A stretch of DNA of 64,000 nt from NCBI GenBank assembly GCA_037447655.1, contig JBBHKE010000402.1, positions 93,126 to 157,125 of the forward strand. The letters run 5' to 3'. The stretch comes from Zygnema cylindricum. Its lineage: Eukaryota > Streptophyta > Zygnematophyceae > Zygnematales > Zygnemataceae. Positions 1 to 11,261 of this stretch are shown piece by piece. Below the pieces are notes generated by a model, which made no database searches, was not told the origin of the DNA, and saw nothing but the letters and a program-made list of their open reading frames with translations. The translations under genes were made by a program, and so were the position numbers. Within the stretch, counting starts at the first letter, position 1, and every line of letters begins with the position of its first letter.

Positions 1-120
1 CTCGCTCCCCCTCCCTCTCTCCCTCTCCCCCTCTCCCTCTCCCCCCCTCCCTTTCCCTTCCTGTCTCCCTCTTCCTCCCTCCCTCTCCCTCCCTCCCTCT
101 CCCTCTCTCCCTCTCTCCCT
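1..120. repeat. CT-rich low-complexity tract
   Basis: Almost pure pyrimidine sequence on the plus strand, made of C runs separated by CT or CTCC units. It has no fixed period and no coding content. It lies downstream of the 3' end of the glycosyltransferase gene and continues off the left edge of the window. Confidence 0.9.
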
Positions 121-653
121 TGAAAGGAACAAGGCACACAGATGTGCAACACATACACCGCACATAGTATTCCTTCAAAACTCAATTTATTGATATAGGT
201 CCAAGCGTTGTCATTTAGAGGCGCAGAAGTAGTGTTATTAACAGTAATAGCGATCCACAGTACGGTGTAGTATAGTAAGTCAACGCACATGGGCAAAAGT
301 GACGGATAACTAGAAAATGTAATCAAGATTAGATCTACGGCTCTGAAGTGATGTAGGGCAAGACATTCACAATTGAACTGTTGACACGTGGTTACAAAAA
401 TGCTTTCCAATAAAACCATGACATAATTGATGTCTTTCCTAACTAAAGTTGCTTCAATTGTTTTTACTAACAAAAAATAGCATCTGTCACAATTTCAACA
501 GTTTCGCAGAGAAAAAAAAAAGGCAATGCCTCACATTATGAAAAAAATTGGGTATTCTTTATGGGTTTTGTTAGGGTTATTAAGAATAATCTCATCCAGA
601 ATAAACTAACTTACCAATATCTAAATTTCCATAAAAAAAAGCAAAAGAAAATA
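121..653. other. non-coding, 3' side of the glycosyltransferase gene
   Basis: AT-rich DNA with no convincing gene. Around 200-270 there is a degenerate end resembling the TA-flanked MITE family (a CGGTGTA terminus near 260 with a TTATTAACAGTAATAGCG-like stretch before it). The 3' UTR of the minus-strand gene should lie here, but I cannot place a poly(A) site. Confidence 0.5.
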
Positions 654-3600
654 TTAATATTCATCAAAGTTAAGTGCCAAATAGCCTGCATTCAATTTTC
701 CTCCTGTCATGCGTAGTTCATTAATAAGGCGATTCCAATTGGATCCCAAAACTCCGACAAAATAGTCGCATTCCGCGGATATTATCAGATTCGCAAAGCT
801 CAACGAAGTAAGCCTCCCCTCGCCAATAACTTTTTCATATTGACGCATTCCGATTTTTCCACTCTGGCGCTCAACTTTCGAGAATAAAAAGTTCCACGTG
901 GGGAATTTTGCGGTTTCATCAACCACGCTCTAAAACCAAAAACAAAACCAAGTATTAAAAGTCACAGCATGCCCATCTTTTAGTCTATTGCATACGAATG
1001 TTTTGTCAAAAAAACAAAGACAAATAATACAAAAACCACCAAATGGCGAAATCATTCTTGAACTTTTTTTTTAATTCCATCTTAGTACCTGCATCTCTGT
1101 ACTTAGCCAGACTGTCTTAATGTCTGGGACATGCCGTCGCAATCTCTCCGCCAAATACATATAAGCCGAGAAAGAAAAAACTCGCATTTCTTTCCATTTA
1201 TCCCCCTGGCGTACATGTACACTCAAAATGGGTCGTGGAATAAATGGTTTTTCCAGTGTCCAGCTGTACATTTCCAAAGACACATTAGAAATCCGAATAT
1301 CATCAAGGATTGCCGCCTCTTTGGGTTTCGTTTTTTGTTCGACCTCTTGTATTTTTCTTTGTTCATACAACGATTCCACAATCTTTTTTGCAACTAGTTT
1401 TCCGTATGCCTTTTGGCGCACAATATTGGTGACGTGACACATTTTCTTCGATGGCCATCGCAACATGTAGCGAATCACTTGGGCGCGCCACCAACTTGCC
1501 TAGAAAAAGACTAAAACAAGATAAGACAAAGTAACAAGTGGATAGGACATGAAGCAAGAGAATAAGCACAACTGTCAACTTACTTGACAAGGCAGAAACG
1601 CTCTTTCACCGTCTACAATTTTTGAATTAGTCACTGTGGCATCAATTACAGTTAAAAAAGCACATATCATATCACATAACCCGACAATACTTATTCTTAA
1701 ACCCATACTGCCTAGTTCCCGGTTTCTCAACGGATATTAGCTAGTCACACTTACACTGAAGTAATGCTAATTTATATATATTGGCTTTTACACGTTTCCA
1801 ACCAAGACGGATGTGCTTTAAGAAATCCTTAATACTACACTAAAGAATGTGATGCATTTTGATCCAGGGTAATGTTGCACGGCATGATTGGTCTGACACC
1901 ATGTGACGTGACATCATGTGATGTGACATAACCCACAAAAAAAGAGTTCATTGGGACTTTTTAGGTAAGGGTGAGAGTTTGTGTTGCTTAAACTTTAGCC
2001 CAAGATGATATATCAAAACTAATTGCGGCCAACTCTCGGGGAAAGACATCCCGGTATAACAATTAATACCAATTTATTGACTTTGTTGCCTATACTTTAG
2101 CCTCGAGTGAAGAATAAATGTACAACACAAAATGAAACTGACTAAACAACTACCACCCAATAACTTCTCCAAACTAAACCTGATTACAAAAATTCTTACA
2201 CAATAATTAGTGCATTATCGGTATTAGTCAGCCCGATAAAGAATGCCAAGCCTTGTGACATAAACAAATCCGACAAAGAGATCTTTGCGCACAAAATAGA
2301 AGCAAATAAAATTATTGCAAGGCTTTATTTTTCACTGTAATAACACATGGAAGAAACACATGTCTATCCATAACAAGGGATAGTACAAACACATCCAAGC
2401 TTACATAAGGAAACAAAGGGCCACCACTATTTGTTGTTTGCTTCTTTCCCGTCTCATGTTAGACTCTCTCTATAAATTCCTTTCTTTATATTTCTCACAC
2501 TCCCTCTTCCACCCCTACTTTTTAAAATCCAAACGCAGGATCAATGAGCTTAGAAGCACAGACAATATTTTTCGTTTTTACAAGATATACATCCTAAAAA
2601 GAAACAAAGACAAAAGCCTAATATCGGTACAAAATTTACTAGCACCTCTGAAGTTATGACACTTACTTTTAAAGTTTTTGGTTGATCAAAGTGGTGCTCA
2701 TGTCTATTCCCTGTCGAAAAAACTGACCCCAAAAGCTCCACGCTTTTAAGGTCACTTTCCCATGGACTCCCAAATGGGCTGTTTGCAGAAAGAGAAACGC
2801 CATCAATTCAGAAAATGGACATGTAACATGCCTGAGCATAAGTTACGAATAAACGAATAAGAACTATAGTACACTGTTTATCGCTATTAATGTTAACACT
2901 CATAGCGATTCACGGTGTAGCATAGAAAGGTAGCGTAAGAGTGTCAGTGTTGGAAATCTCATAAAATGCAGTGGTACAAAGACCACAAAAGAGGCAAACG
3001 GAAAAATTTAAAAAAACTTTGGACTAACCTTGAAAACAGTCAAGGCCTTTAAGAGATGAGAGGTTTATAATAATATCTTGCAATTGTTTTCTTTTATTGG
3101 GTAAAATGAATGAATTTTATACAAATCATAAGTTAATATAGACCATGACGGCGTTTAGTCTAGATTCACTATTCCTACCAGTATAAAAGAAAAACTTGCT
3201 TGCAAAATCCACAAGAACTACGATAATGGGTACAAAACTTAAACTAGCTATCTCGAAGATTTATGGAGTATTACTTTGAATGCCAGTAAATATTTCTCTT
3301 CCAACCATCGGCTTCGCGACCTTGAATCTCAACAACATTTGCTGTTGACTGAAGCCTTTCCAACTTGGAAGCATTGGAATTCTCATTTTTCCCTTGTTGT
3401 TGACTCAAAAGGTACAAAGCACGTTTCTCACATGCGTAGGACACAAATGGGAAAAAGTAACAAGTAAGTGATCCATGATAACTTCCTATAACGTAGCAAA
3501 AAAGGGAAATGGACAACACACAGAAAATAATAAGTAGCGCCCTATCCGAAACGGCCGATGAAATATCAAAAAGTTTAACAATTGGTACATGAAAATATGT

Positions 3601-6600
3601 CTGGATGTATCGCAAGATGTTGATTTTCACCTGTAACTCCCAATATGATGGTGATCATGCAGGCAAACGATCACTAGGTAGTGCACATTTTTTTGGAGGT
3701 TACTATCCAAAAATGAAAAAATGTGAACCTCAGTGCATAATTTCTTTTATTTTCAAAAGTACAAATATACATATATATATATTGAACCTCTATGCGACTT
3801 TGGAGAAAAGTGTACGTGTTTTGTTTAAAGGCATAAAAAATAACGCGCCAACCGTTTTCACCATTTTACGATTGCATGCTAGGACTAGCAAATCGTTGAC
3901 GATAAATTTGTAGTCATCTAGTCATAAAGACAACTAAAGAAGAAGAATGTTATCCTTACATGTAATAAATGGCTTAAGTTTTGCATGGATTATGCCAAAC
4001 ACTTTATCAACTGATTCACCGGCGCAAGCATTTTCAGCGTCTAAGAAAAGGTTTTTAGAAATTTAAAACGCAATGACCAACTGAGGATATAATTACAAGT
4101 TCACATTTGCCAGGCTTTTTTTCCTAAAGGAAAACAAGACGTATAACTGAGAAGGTCGTAAAATCTTGACGGTAGATACTGAGGCTTATGTAAATCCACC
4201 ATGTACATTTGCTACGTAAATTCGCTACGAAAATTCGCTACGAAAATTCGCTACGAAAATTCGCTACGAAAATTCGCTACGAAAATTCGCTACGTAAATT
4301 CGCTAGTCTCAAGGGTAACCTCAAAAGTTTCTTCGAATACACATGCACTCAAATCATCCTTCAACAGTACACCGTCCATCGTTATTAGTGTTAAAGAAAA
4401 ATTAGTGTAAATGCGATATTAGAATTAATAATACCAAATTAGTGCAAGGTGACGTGGCATATTTTGGTCCACTTCCTTAAATAATGTTGTTAACTCTATT
4501 TTGTGATTTTTGGCCAAAAAAAGTCGCGACAGAATTAGTGTTATTAACACTAACAACAATGGGCGGTGTAGGGTGCACCCAACCCACCCGTGCAATTCTT
4601 GTGAAGGGCTCGTCCAAACGTTCCTGGTTTGGGCACCAATATCCGGTCGGAATCCATAACCTGTGCGAACAAGGCGGCAAATACATGCAAAATGGAACCA
4701 AGGCCATGTAATTTTTTACGACCCCAATCGACAACGGCAAACTTTAGGTTTGGATCTTCGCAGTCCGGCGGGTTTTGGTGCTCCCATAGAAAAGCTTGCA
4801 TACGTCGTGTCAAAGCAAGATTGTCCTCATCGGAACCTTGGACCTGCATACTTAAAAAAAAACAGTCAAGTTTTGACTATTCAGATGCATGTTTTTGCGT
4901 GCGTTTTAGTTAAAAAGCACCAGTTTTGGAGTTTTTCTCGGTCTTTTTATGTATTATTCAGGATTTGTAGGAGTTGAAGGAATGAAAGAAGCGAGTTTTT
5001 ACAACATTTTTTCTTGCCAAAATGGAACCTGTACTTGAGGATTGTGTTTTCCTTTTGCTTCTCTTACGGACAATGATGTAAAGGTAGTAGAAGATAAGGG
5101 AAGCTAAGAATTGCAGTTAAGAATGTAGCTAGATGTAATGAATCCTCAATATCTCTCACACTCTCTCCATTTTTTTTCTTTTCCTCCCTCCAGTCTCCTC
5201 AGTTCTCTTGCCCCTTGAAATGGTTGCTATTACTTAGCCTCCATGGTTAGAATAGCTCCAACATATGCCATGGCCATTTCACAAAAAGAAGAAATGACGA
5301 CGGGGAAATAAAGTTTAAAACTCAATTTTCCGAACAGATGATAACTCACCCATGGCGGATGCACTCCTTTTAGAGAATTATTGTCATGAGAAAGCCAATC
5401 GGGAAGCTCGCCATTCTTTCCTCTCTCTTCAAAAGATTTTCTTTTTTTTGTGAGACTCTCACAGTCTTCCATGTGGGGAGCCAACGGATAGTTTTGCCCA
5501 TCTATCCAACCTTTTTTTAATGGGATGGTTTTCGGTGGCTTAGTCTCATCTAAGCCGTACATAAGGCTCCACATCTGCATAATGCAGCTCCCTCAGCCCC
5601 TTCATCACAGTCAAAATATTTTGTTGTTTTGTGTCTTAAAAAAATATTGTGTATTAAACCGATAGCCCATGTTGATGTTAAATGATACCTCTTTTATCGC
5701 ATAAAATATTGTTCATAAGCTTTTAAAATCTATCAATTAAATATTCGAACAATTTTTACTCTCAAAAACTTCTGCAAAATTAACAAAATGACTTGCACAT
5801 AACAAAAGGTTTGTCTTTGTGAACTTATTACTGATTGTTTTTCCTTTAACCTTTAGAGGGTTATTTTTTCCTTTTAGGGTTTTTTTTTCCTTTATAGGGT
5901 TTCAAGCAGAGTGTGCGACTCTAAAAACTCATTTAACCTAAATAGTTGTGCTAGTTCAAATTATTTACGATCCGTACCATAACAGACAACCTGTTTATTG
6001 CGAATAAACATAAAAAAAACATGTTTCGGCAGTTTTGGGCCGTTGATCGTAGCGGGTCCATGTGTCAAAATGTGATGGCAACATTTTTCTTGGTATAATT
6101 CTTACCAAAAATTAAAAAAAAGGACATTTGACAAAAAAATATAGCTATCTCAGTATGACCTCCGATTCGTTCAACATGCTAATCTATATTATTTGACAAC
6201 TCTAATACTAGTAAGGAATATAAAGTCATGTCCAGAGGACAACACCATGTTCCGGCCATGCTTTTGATGACGTCATATGGCGTCAATAACTACACCGCTG
6301 ATCGTTATTAGTGTTAATAACAGTAATTCGGTCGCGACTTTTTTTGACCAAAAATAACAAAATAGTGTTAACAACATCATTTAAGGACGTGGACTACAAT
6401 CTGCCACGTATCCTTGCACTAAATTAGTATTGTTAATTATAATTTCGCATTAACACTAATAAATCTTTAACACTAATAACAAGTAGCAGTGTAGTTGACG
6501 TGGAAAAGAAAGTACTGTAAACTTATTCGTTGACGTTTTTCTGTAAAATTCTAGCGTGAAATGTCCTAACAATGTCTCTTCGACATGGAATTCAAGCGAC

Positions 6601-7681
6601 AATTTTGTTGGCATTATTATTGTTTTGTAACATTTACAAATAATATTTCATTGTTATATTGATATTGTATTATTTATTGGCATTATAAGTATTCATGAAT
6701 TTTTTCCATTGAAATTCCATTGTTGGCCTTGAGAAATTAGTGGATCCAATTTCAACACTCGCAATGGGTGTTTAATTTGAACATTAATTATTGGACATTA
6801 CAAATTTCATGTTTGCTAATGTCAATATTTGATTTGTTAAAAAATAAAAATTCGATTTGTTAAAAAACCAATCTCGAATGTAATCCGGTTTAAAATAATT
6901 GGGCGAACAATCGAAATTCTATGATATTTGTCAAGTAAAAAGAGAAAAAAAAAAAACATTCGGCTTGGAATTTTAGAGCCCGATTTCACACTAATTTTAT
7001 GCTTCGTCAAATCCTACAACTCTACAACACATCAAACCTCCATCAACATGTTACCGATTTACATATTACAAATAGCTCTCCCTTATCCCCCCTCTCTTTC
7101 TCCCCACCTATCTCTCTCTCCCCGTCTCTCCCCCCCTCCCCCTCTTTCTCTCCTTCTCTCTCCCTCCCATCGGCGCACATTTCGGGCGGAACAAAGGAGA
7201 CGCTACAAAATCTAAGCCGTCCGATTCACAATCGGGCTCCAACCTTTTTTTAACTTTTTTTATTTATTTTTTTTTTAAGACAAACAAATGACGGTAAGCG
7301 TCGTTTCAAAAAACGCCTCCGTACACGATCCGTACAGGTAATCCCCAGCCGGATCTTCCTTTTCCGTACGAACAGATTCTGGGGGCGACAATGTCACGTC
7401 ATTGGCCATTTCAAAAACGCCTTCGTACTCACCTCGTACAGGTCGCCCGCCGTCGGATCGTCTTCATCCGTACGGAAAGACTCCGGGATCGGCGGTGCCA
7501 CGTCATCAGCCAACAGACTCCTCCGATCGGTGGACGCTTCCAGACCGTACGTTTCAAGGTACGGCTTTACCAAAAGGTTCGGAAAAGAATACTGACGTAT
7601 GGCAAACAGACACAACGCGGAGAGTACACCGAGAAAGTACGTCACTATGTACTTTAGGTGGACAAATGTCACGCGAGCCAT
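654..7681 (-). CDS. GT23 / FUT8-like fucosyltransferase, 7 exons, type II membrane protein
   Basis: Predicted exons on the minus strand: 7681-7433, 5574-5350, 4843-4588, 3485-3275, 2778-2667, 1499-1089 and 929-654. All introns are GT-AG and phases match throughout (0, 0, 1, 2, 0, 0). The total is 1740 nt, giving 579 residues, close to the roughly 575 of animal FUT8. Residues about 11-28 form a hydrophobic signal anchor after a short cytosolic tail, which implies a Golgi type II topology. A stem follows, then a region with HGLGSILHVFAALFAQV and a CYFFPF motif. The motif VHVRQGDKW lies at about 445-453, the position of the HxRR-type donor-binding motif of GT23. The C-terminal stretch CDYFVGVLGSNWNRL (about 544-558) corresponds to the FUT8 'DFLVCTFSSQVCR' region. 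The start codon is in a good plant context (GCCATGGC). Exact substrate is not inferable; GDP-fucose use is inferred from family. The 2667-1499 junction is the least certain, because an additional small exon near 1610-1582 is conceivable but does not keep the frame. Confidence 0.82.
2870..2919. mobile_element. terminal-repeat-only MITE remnant (intron 4)
   Basis: About 50 bases reading TACACTGTTTATCGCTATTA and then the inverted ATAGCGATTCACGGTGTA. It is essentially the two terminal repeats of the TA-flanked family with almost nothing between, and forms a potential hairpin. Confidence 0.6.
4211..4305. repeat. 13-bp minisatellite in intron 3
   Basis: Seven tandem units of GCTACGAAAATTC, with the first and last reading GCTACGTAAATTC, run from 4211 to 4301 and are followed by a partial unit. 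It lies in intron 3 of the glycosyltransferase gene and is almost without internal divergence, so it is likely length-variable. Confidence 0.9.
4368..4570. mobile_element. TA-flanked MITE (intron 3)
   Basis: Starts TACACCGTCCATCGTTATTA and ends ACAATGGGCGGTGTA, near-perfect terminal inverted repeats bounded by TA. It sits in intron 3, only 17 bases beyond the exon 3 donor at 4588, so the insertion tolerated very little space next to the splice site. Confidence 0.8.
6291..6493. mobile_element. TA-flanked MITE (intron 1)
   Basis: Begins TACACCGCTGATCGTTATTA and ends with the inverted GCAGTGTA. The element is bounded by TA on both sides, as expected for Tc1/mariner-type target duplication. Inside are several TTAGTGTTAATAAC-like subterminal repeats. 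It has no coding capacity. It belongs to the same family as the copies at 2870, 4368, 11091, 57080 and 58262. Confidence 0.75.
7084..7172. repeat. pyrimidine-rich tract in intron 1
   Basis: CT/CCT low-complexity sequence on the plus strand, which is GA-rich in the sense of the host gene. It lies within intron 1 (7432-5575). Confidence 0.8.
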
Positions 7682-8048
7682 GGCAAAAAGAGAGAGTGAA
7701 GGGATTGGAAGAATTAGGGTTAAGGAACCAAAATCGTCAAAGGAATCACATAAAATCGAACTTTTTAGTTTTTACTTTTTTAGGGTTGATATTCATATAC
7801 GCTGCAGCTAGGGTATTCGTTCAGACGTATGATAAAAAGATACGATATGTGAGACGATTTTGCGTTCGTATTATTTACGTTCGTACGATTGACTAGTAAG
7901 AATGAAAAACGAAACGTAGATGAAAAAGGTACAGTACACTACAAGTACAGTATTGTACTGTACTGCTGTGTCTAGGTAATGTACTGTAGTCTTTTATCGA
8001 TAACCGATATGTACCTTTTTCTTGACATATAATATTATCGTTTTGTTT
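7682..8048 (-). promoter_or_regulatory. 5' flank of the glycosyltransferase gene
   Basis: Read on the minus strand, the 60 bases before the start codon are CT-rich with the motif AACCCTAA (complement of 7714-7721), typical of plant 5' leaders and telobox-containing promoters. A second CAACCCTA sits near 7783-7790. I see no clear TATA box. The transcription start is unknown. Confidence 0.35.
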
Positions 8049-8505
8049 CATAGTTCAAAAGTAGGTGACCGTACGCCCATACAATATGCCTATTGTATGC
8101 AAAACATACAATATGGCCTTAAGACCCATATTGTATTGGCCGCAAAATGAAATAAAATAGTAACAGGGTTGAGTTGCACATGGATCGATAGAGAATTAAA
8201 CGTCATGTCTAAATTTGAAAAAAAAATCGGACAAAAAAATCTTTTTCTGTGAGTTTTGAGCAACTTTTTATTTATACAGTCAAATTCGGACGATCTGACG
8301 GTCGTTGATGAAAGTAACGATCTAAGAAGATCTCATGAAAAGCCCATAACACAACTTACGATATGACTATCGTCAAATTCGAACGATCGGACGGTTGCTG
8401 ATGAAAGTAGCGATCTAAGAAGATCACATAGAAAGCCCGTAACACAACTTACGCTAAAGGCGGCCTACAAAAGGCCTACCAAAAAACGCCTACTTTTGAA
8501 CTATG
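8049..8505. mobile_element. hAT-like MITE with 8-bp target duplication
   Basis: A 457-bp element with terminal inverted repeats CATAGTTCAAAAGTAGGTG and CGCCTACTTTTGAACTATG. It is flanked on both sides by TTTTGTTT (8041-8048 and 8506-8513). An 8-bp duplication and a CA-starting terminus fit the hAT superfamily. It holds a direct duplication with a period of about 93 bp (units starting at 8280 and 8373) and has no open frame for a transposase, so it must be mobilised in trans. A second copy is at 58799-59247. Confidence 0.85.
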
Positions 8506-8513
8506 TTTTGTTT

Positions 8514-10085
8514 CAATATATTGGGGAGCAAATTATATCCAATACAACGTCCGATATGCCGCCTAAAAAATATAAGGATAGCTCCGTTCTGTGTTCGTAT
8601 TGAATTTTTGTACTTGTGTTCAAACTTTTGCAAAATATAAGGGTGGGCTTCCATTAGCGAAAAAGTGGGATTGTTTACCGTTTCGTACATGTTCGTACCA
8701 TTTTTTTTTCCAAGGAAAACATCTTTACCGAAGAATCTCCGAGGTTCTAAGCGTAAAGGCAGACCGTCGGATGCATTACACTTTTTATCCGAAACGCCAC
8801 GTTGCCAACCGTAAGTCTGTGGCGACCGTGCACAGTGAGGACAGTTGCACAGACTGAACGTGTAAAAATGGGCCGCGTGGACAAGGAAAAAAAATCCACG
8901 ATGAGCGCGCGCTTATGTGAGTACACGTGGCATGGGCCATGTGCCTTACGGTGTGTGCCCATGTGTTCGAGTAAGGGTTTTTTCCCGTCGTTTTCACAAA
9001 AAATGAGACTTGCAACGAGAATATCTTACGCCGTACGAAAAATGGGCAAGAACCAAAGTACATTTTGCGTCATCTTGGAACTTGAATGGTACGTCAATTC
9101 GACGATATTCTCTTCGCGACCCACTTCCACGTCATGCTAGCTCATCTTCACACTTGTACTGGAATCAAATCACGACCTAATTTTAATTAAAATAATACCC
9201 TATTGACGAATAGCAAAACGGTATTGCACGTGTGAAACGTCTTTGAAAAGTTTTGAACGAAGGAGAATACACACTATTTTTTTCATTGCTCGTCACGCAC
9301 AAGTACGTACGAAAATGACAAGCATGTACGGAAAAAAATTTGTTGGGGTCTCGAACCTCCACTTTCATTCATCGGTCCTTTGCAAAAGTTTACGTCGTCC
9401 TCGTATCTCTCCCTCTTTCTCATTCGATCGCTCCTCTTCTTTCTTCTTTAAATGAAATGCAGCAATAATAATATCAAATGAAAGATATATATTTTTTCTT
9501 TTTTTTTAATGTTTTTGGTCTTAGTTTGATGGCATATTGAATAACATAAGATAAAAAAAAGCCGAAAGTTTTCCGGAAACGATGAGAATGGGAACGGAAA
9601 CTTATCATCATCTTAAGGTTTTTTTTTTTCATTATTTTTTTGCATTTCTTTTCAATATTTTCTTGCATTTCTTTTCATTAACATTGTTGTTATCTTTATT
9701 GCTATCATTTTCGTTTTTTTTCTTGTCCGAAAGTACGTCTTTATCTTTTTTATCCTTTTTTATCTCTTTTTTTTTGCTTCTTTTGAATTATTTTTTTTAA
9801 CTTTTGTTTTTTTCTGTGCATGTTTGTCCTTTTCTGTACCGTGTTTTTCTTTAAGCCTTGATATTTAAGTCTTCTTGTGAGGATTTTTTTTTTATTTCTG
9901 TACCTGTCATAAATTGTATGTTTTTTTTTTTTTTTTAAACGAAATTCGTTGTATTTTTTTTTTTTTTTTTTTTCCAAGTCGTTGTATAGTGAATGTATTC
10001 AAGTCAGTATATCGTAATTTCGTTATTTTAGAATCGGCGATATTCAAATAATCGCTAGGGCGCAAAAGTGTTAACCTTGGAAAAT
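8514..10085. other. non-coding AT-rich DNA with T-rich tracts
   Basis: No gene is supported. From about 9480 to 9975 the plus strand is dominated by T and TTC runs, including uninterrupted T stretches at 9921-9936 and 9955-9973. Overlapping frames around 8750-9140 on both strands show no recognisable protein. Confidence 0.6.
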
Positions 10086-10157
10086 GGCCAAACCGGGGTT
10101 CGAACCCGGGACCTGTTGTGAACCGTACACTAGCTCTACCAACTGAGCTACCCGGCC
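10086..10157 (-). tRNA. tRNA-like sequence, probably a tRNA pseudogene
   Basis: A 72-base stretch with a paired 7-bp acceptor stem (including G-U pairs), a perfect D arm (GCTC / GAGC around AGTTGGTA) and a perfect T arm (CCGGG TTCGAAC CCCGG), so both Pol III promoter boxes are intact. The anticodon arm is poor: only three of five stem pairs form and position 33 is not T. A nearby TTCACAA could be a displaced Val(CAC) loop. No intron is visible. It is either a decayed tRNA or the head of a SINE. The isotype is not assigned. Confidence 0.55.
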
Positions 10158-10646
10158 GATGTGTACGCAAGCGCCTAATACCAAATTCATACGGCGATTT
10201 AGCAGAGCACTGGCAAACCAGCTTACAGCACGATACACACGTGTGGAGTCCAAAGTGGATAGTTCTCCAACACGTTATTTTATTATACTATTATTAGGTT
10301 TTCGATTATTGCCAGTAATTCAATTATAATTCAATTTATTCCAATAATTTGATTATTGTCGATAATTCGATTATTGTTGATAATTCGATTTTTGTCGATA
10401 ACTGTAATGCGTGTGTAAATCTTTACCAGATAAAATATATCTCGTTATATCTTTATCAAACACTTGATCGGCCCAAAATTTTCCGTAAAAAAATTGAAAC
10501 TCATTTCTAATAAAGGTACGAAGTCAACCATTTGGTACATATTAATTACAATAGTTTTTTAGCCTCAAACCTTAGATGAAAAAAACTGGCGAAGAGTACA
10601 AAATAAATAGTATGGATATTGATGATATCAAGATATAGATATTGAT

Positions 10647-10677
<31 letters not shown>

Positions 10678-11090
10678 GGTAGTCACAAGATATATCAACT
10701 CCAAATATCGATAATTGAGTCCCGCGAGAAAAGAACTACAATATCGCAAAAACCTCAAAGTCTACAACCATTGCCGTTTTTGTAGTCGTCACCAATTTTA
10801 GAAAGTTTTGTCGTCATGTACATTTCATTTTGTACTCTGTCGCACATTTTGTAGATGTCTACAACTGTCACGTATTTAAAGTGATCAAGGCGCAAGTAAC
10901 GATTGACATAGGAACACTTACACCATAAAATCTGCGCTAAAGTCCAAAGTAACCCTTCAAAGTTTCAGTTACATGGGCACACACCCTTACGCAAGGTTGG
11001 ATGCTTATCCGCCAAAATCACCCTGTCACGCTTCCACCGTCAATGTTTGTCGCCCGCCATTTTGTCGTTCCATTTTGAAATTTTAGATAG
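10158..11090. other. non-coding, AT-rich, with a (TA)n tract
   Basis: No gene is supported. There is a pure TA dinucleotide run at about 10650-10676. Between 10310 and 10400, ATTCGATTATTG-like units recur imperfectly. Confidence 0.6.
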
Positions 11091-11261
11091 TACACCGCCA
11101 ATTGTTATTAGCGTTATAAACACTATATCTGCACCCACAAATTTTGACCCCGAAACTTGAAATAGAAGTAATAACACTAATTATTTTTTTACGTTAATTA
11201 AGGTTCTAGTGAATTAGCGTTAATAATTTTAATTTATGATCTTTTTGAATGGTGTGGTGTA
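11091..11261. mobile_element. TA-flanked MITE, degraded
   Basis: Starts TACACCGCCAATTGTTATTA and ends TGGTGTGGTGTA. The right terminus is mutated relative to the family consensus. TA borders are present. Confidence 0.6.

Noticed and set aside
1582-1612. Extra exon between exons 5 and 6 of the glycosyltransferase
   Set aside because: It has a good donor (CAA then GTAAGT), but no acceptor gives a phase-compatible exon. Direct joining of 2667 to 1499 already matches the family's spacing to the WWRAQ motif.
4211-4305. CRISPR-like array
   Set aside because: Units are contiguous 13-mers without spacers, in an intron of a eukaryotic gene.
7402-7896. Plus-strand open frame of 164 codons over exon 1 of the glycosyltransferase
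   Set aside because: The opposite strand encodes a signal anchor with a matching splice donor. The plus-strand product is low-complexity and unrecognised.
8747-9140. Overlapping frames on both strands, some with many Cys and His
   Set aside because: No ordered motif, no splice logic and no repeat support. Composition alone is not enough.
9921-9975. Poly(T) runs as transcription terminators or retroposon tails
   Set aside because: No adjacent retroposed sequence or target duplication. The wider stretch is simply T-rich.
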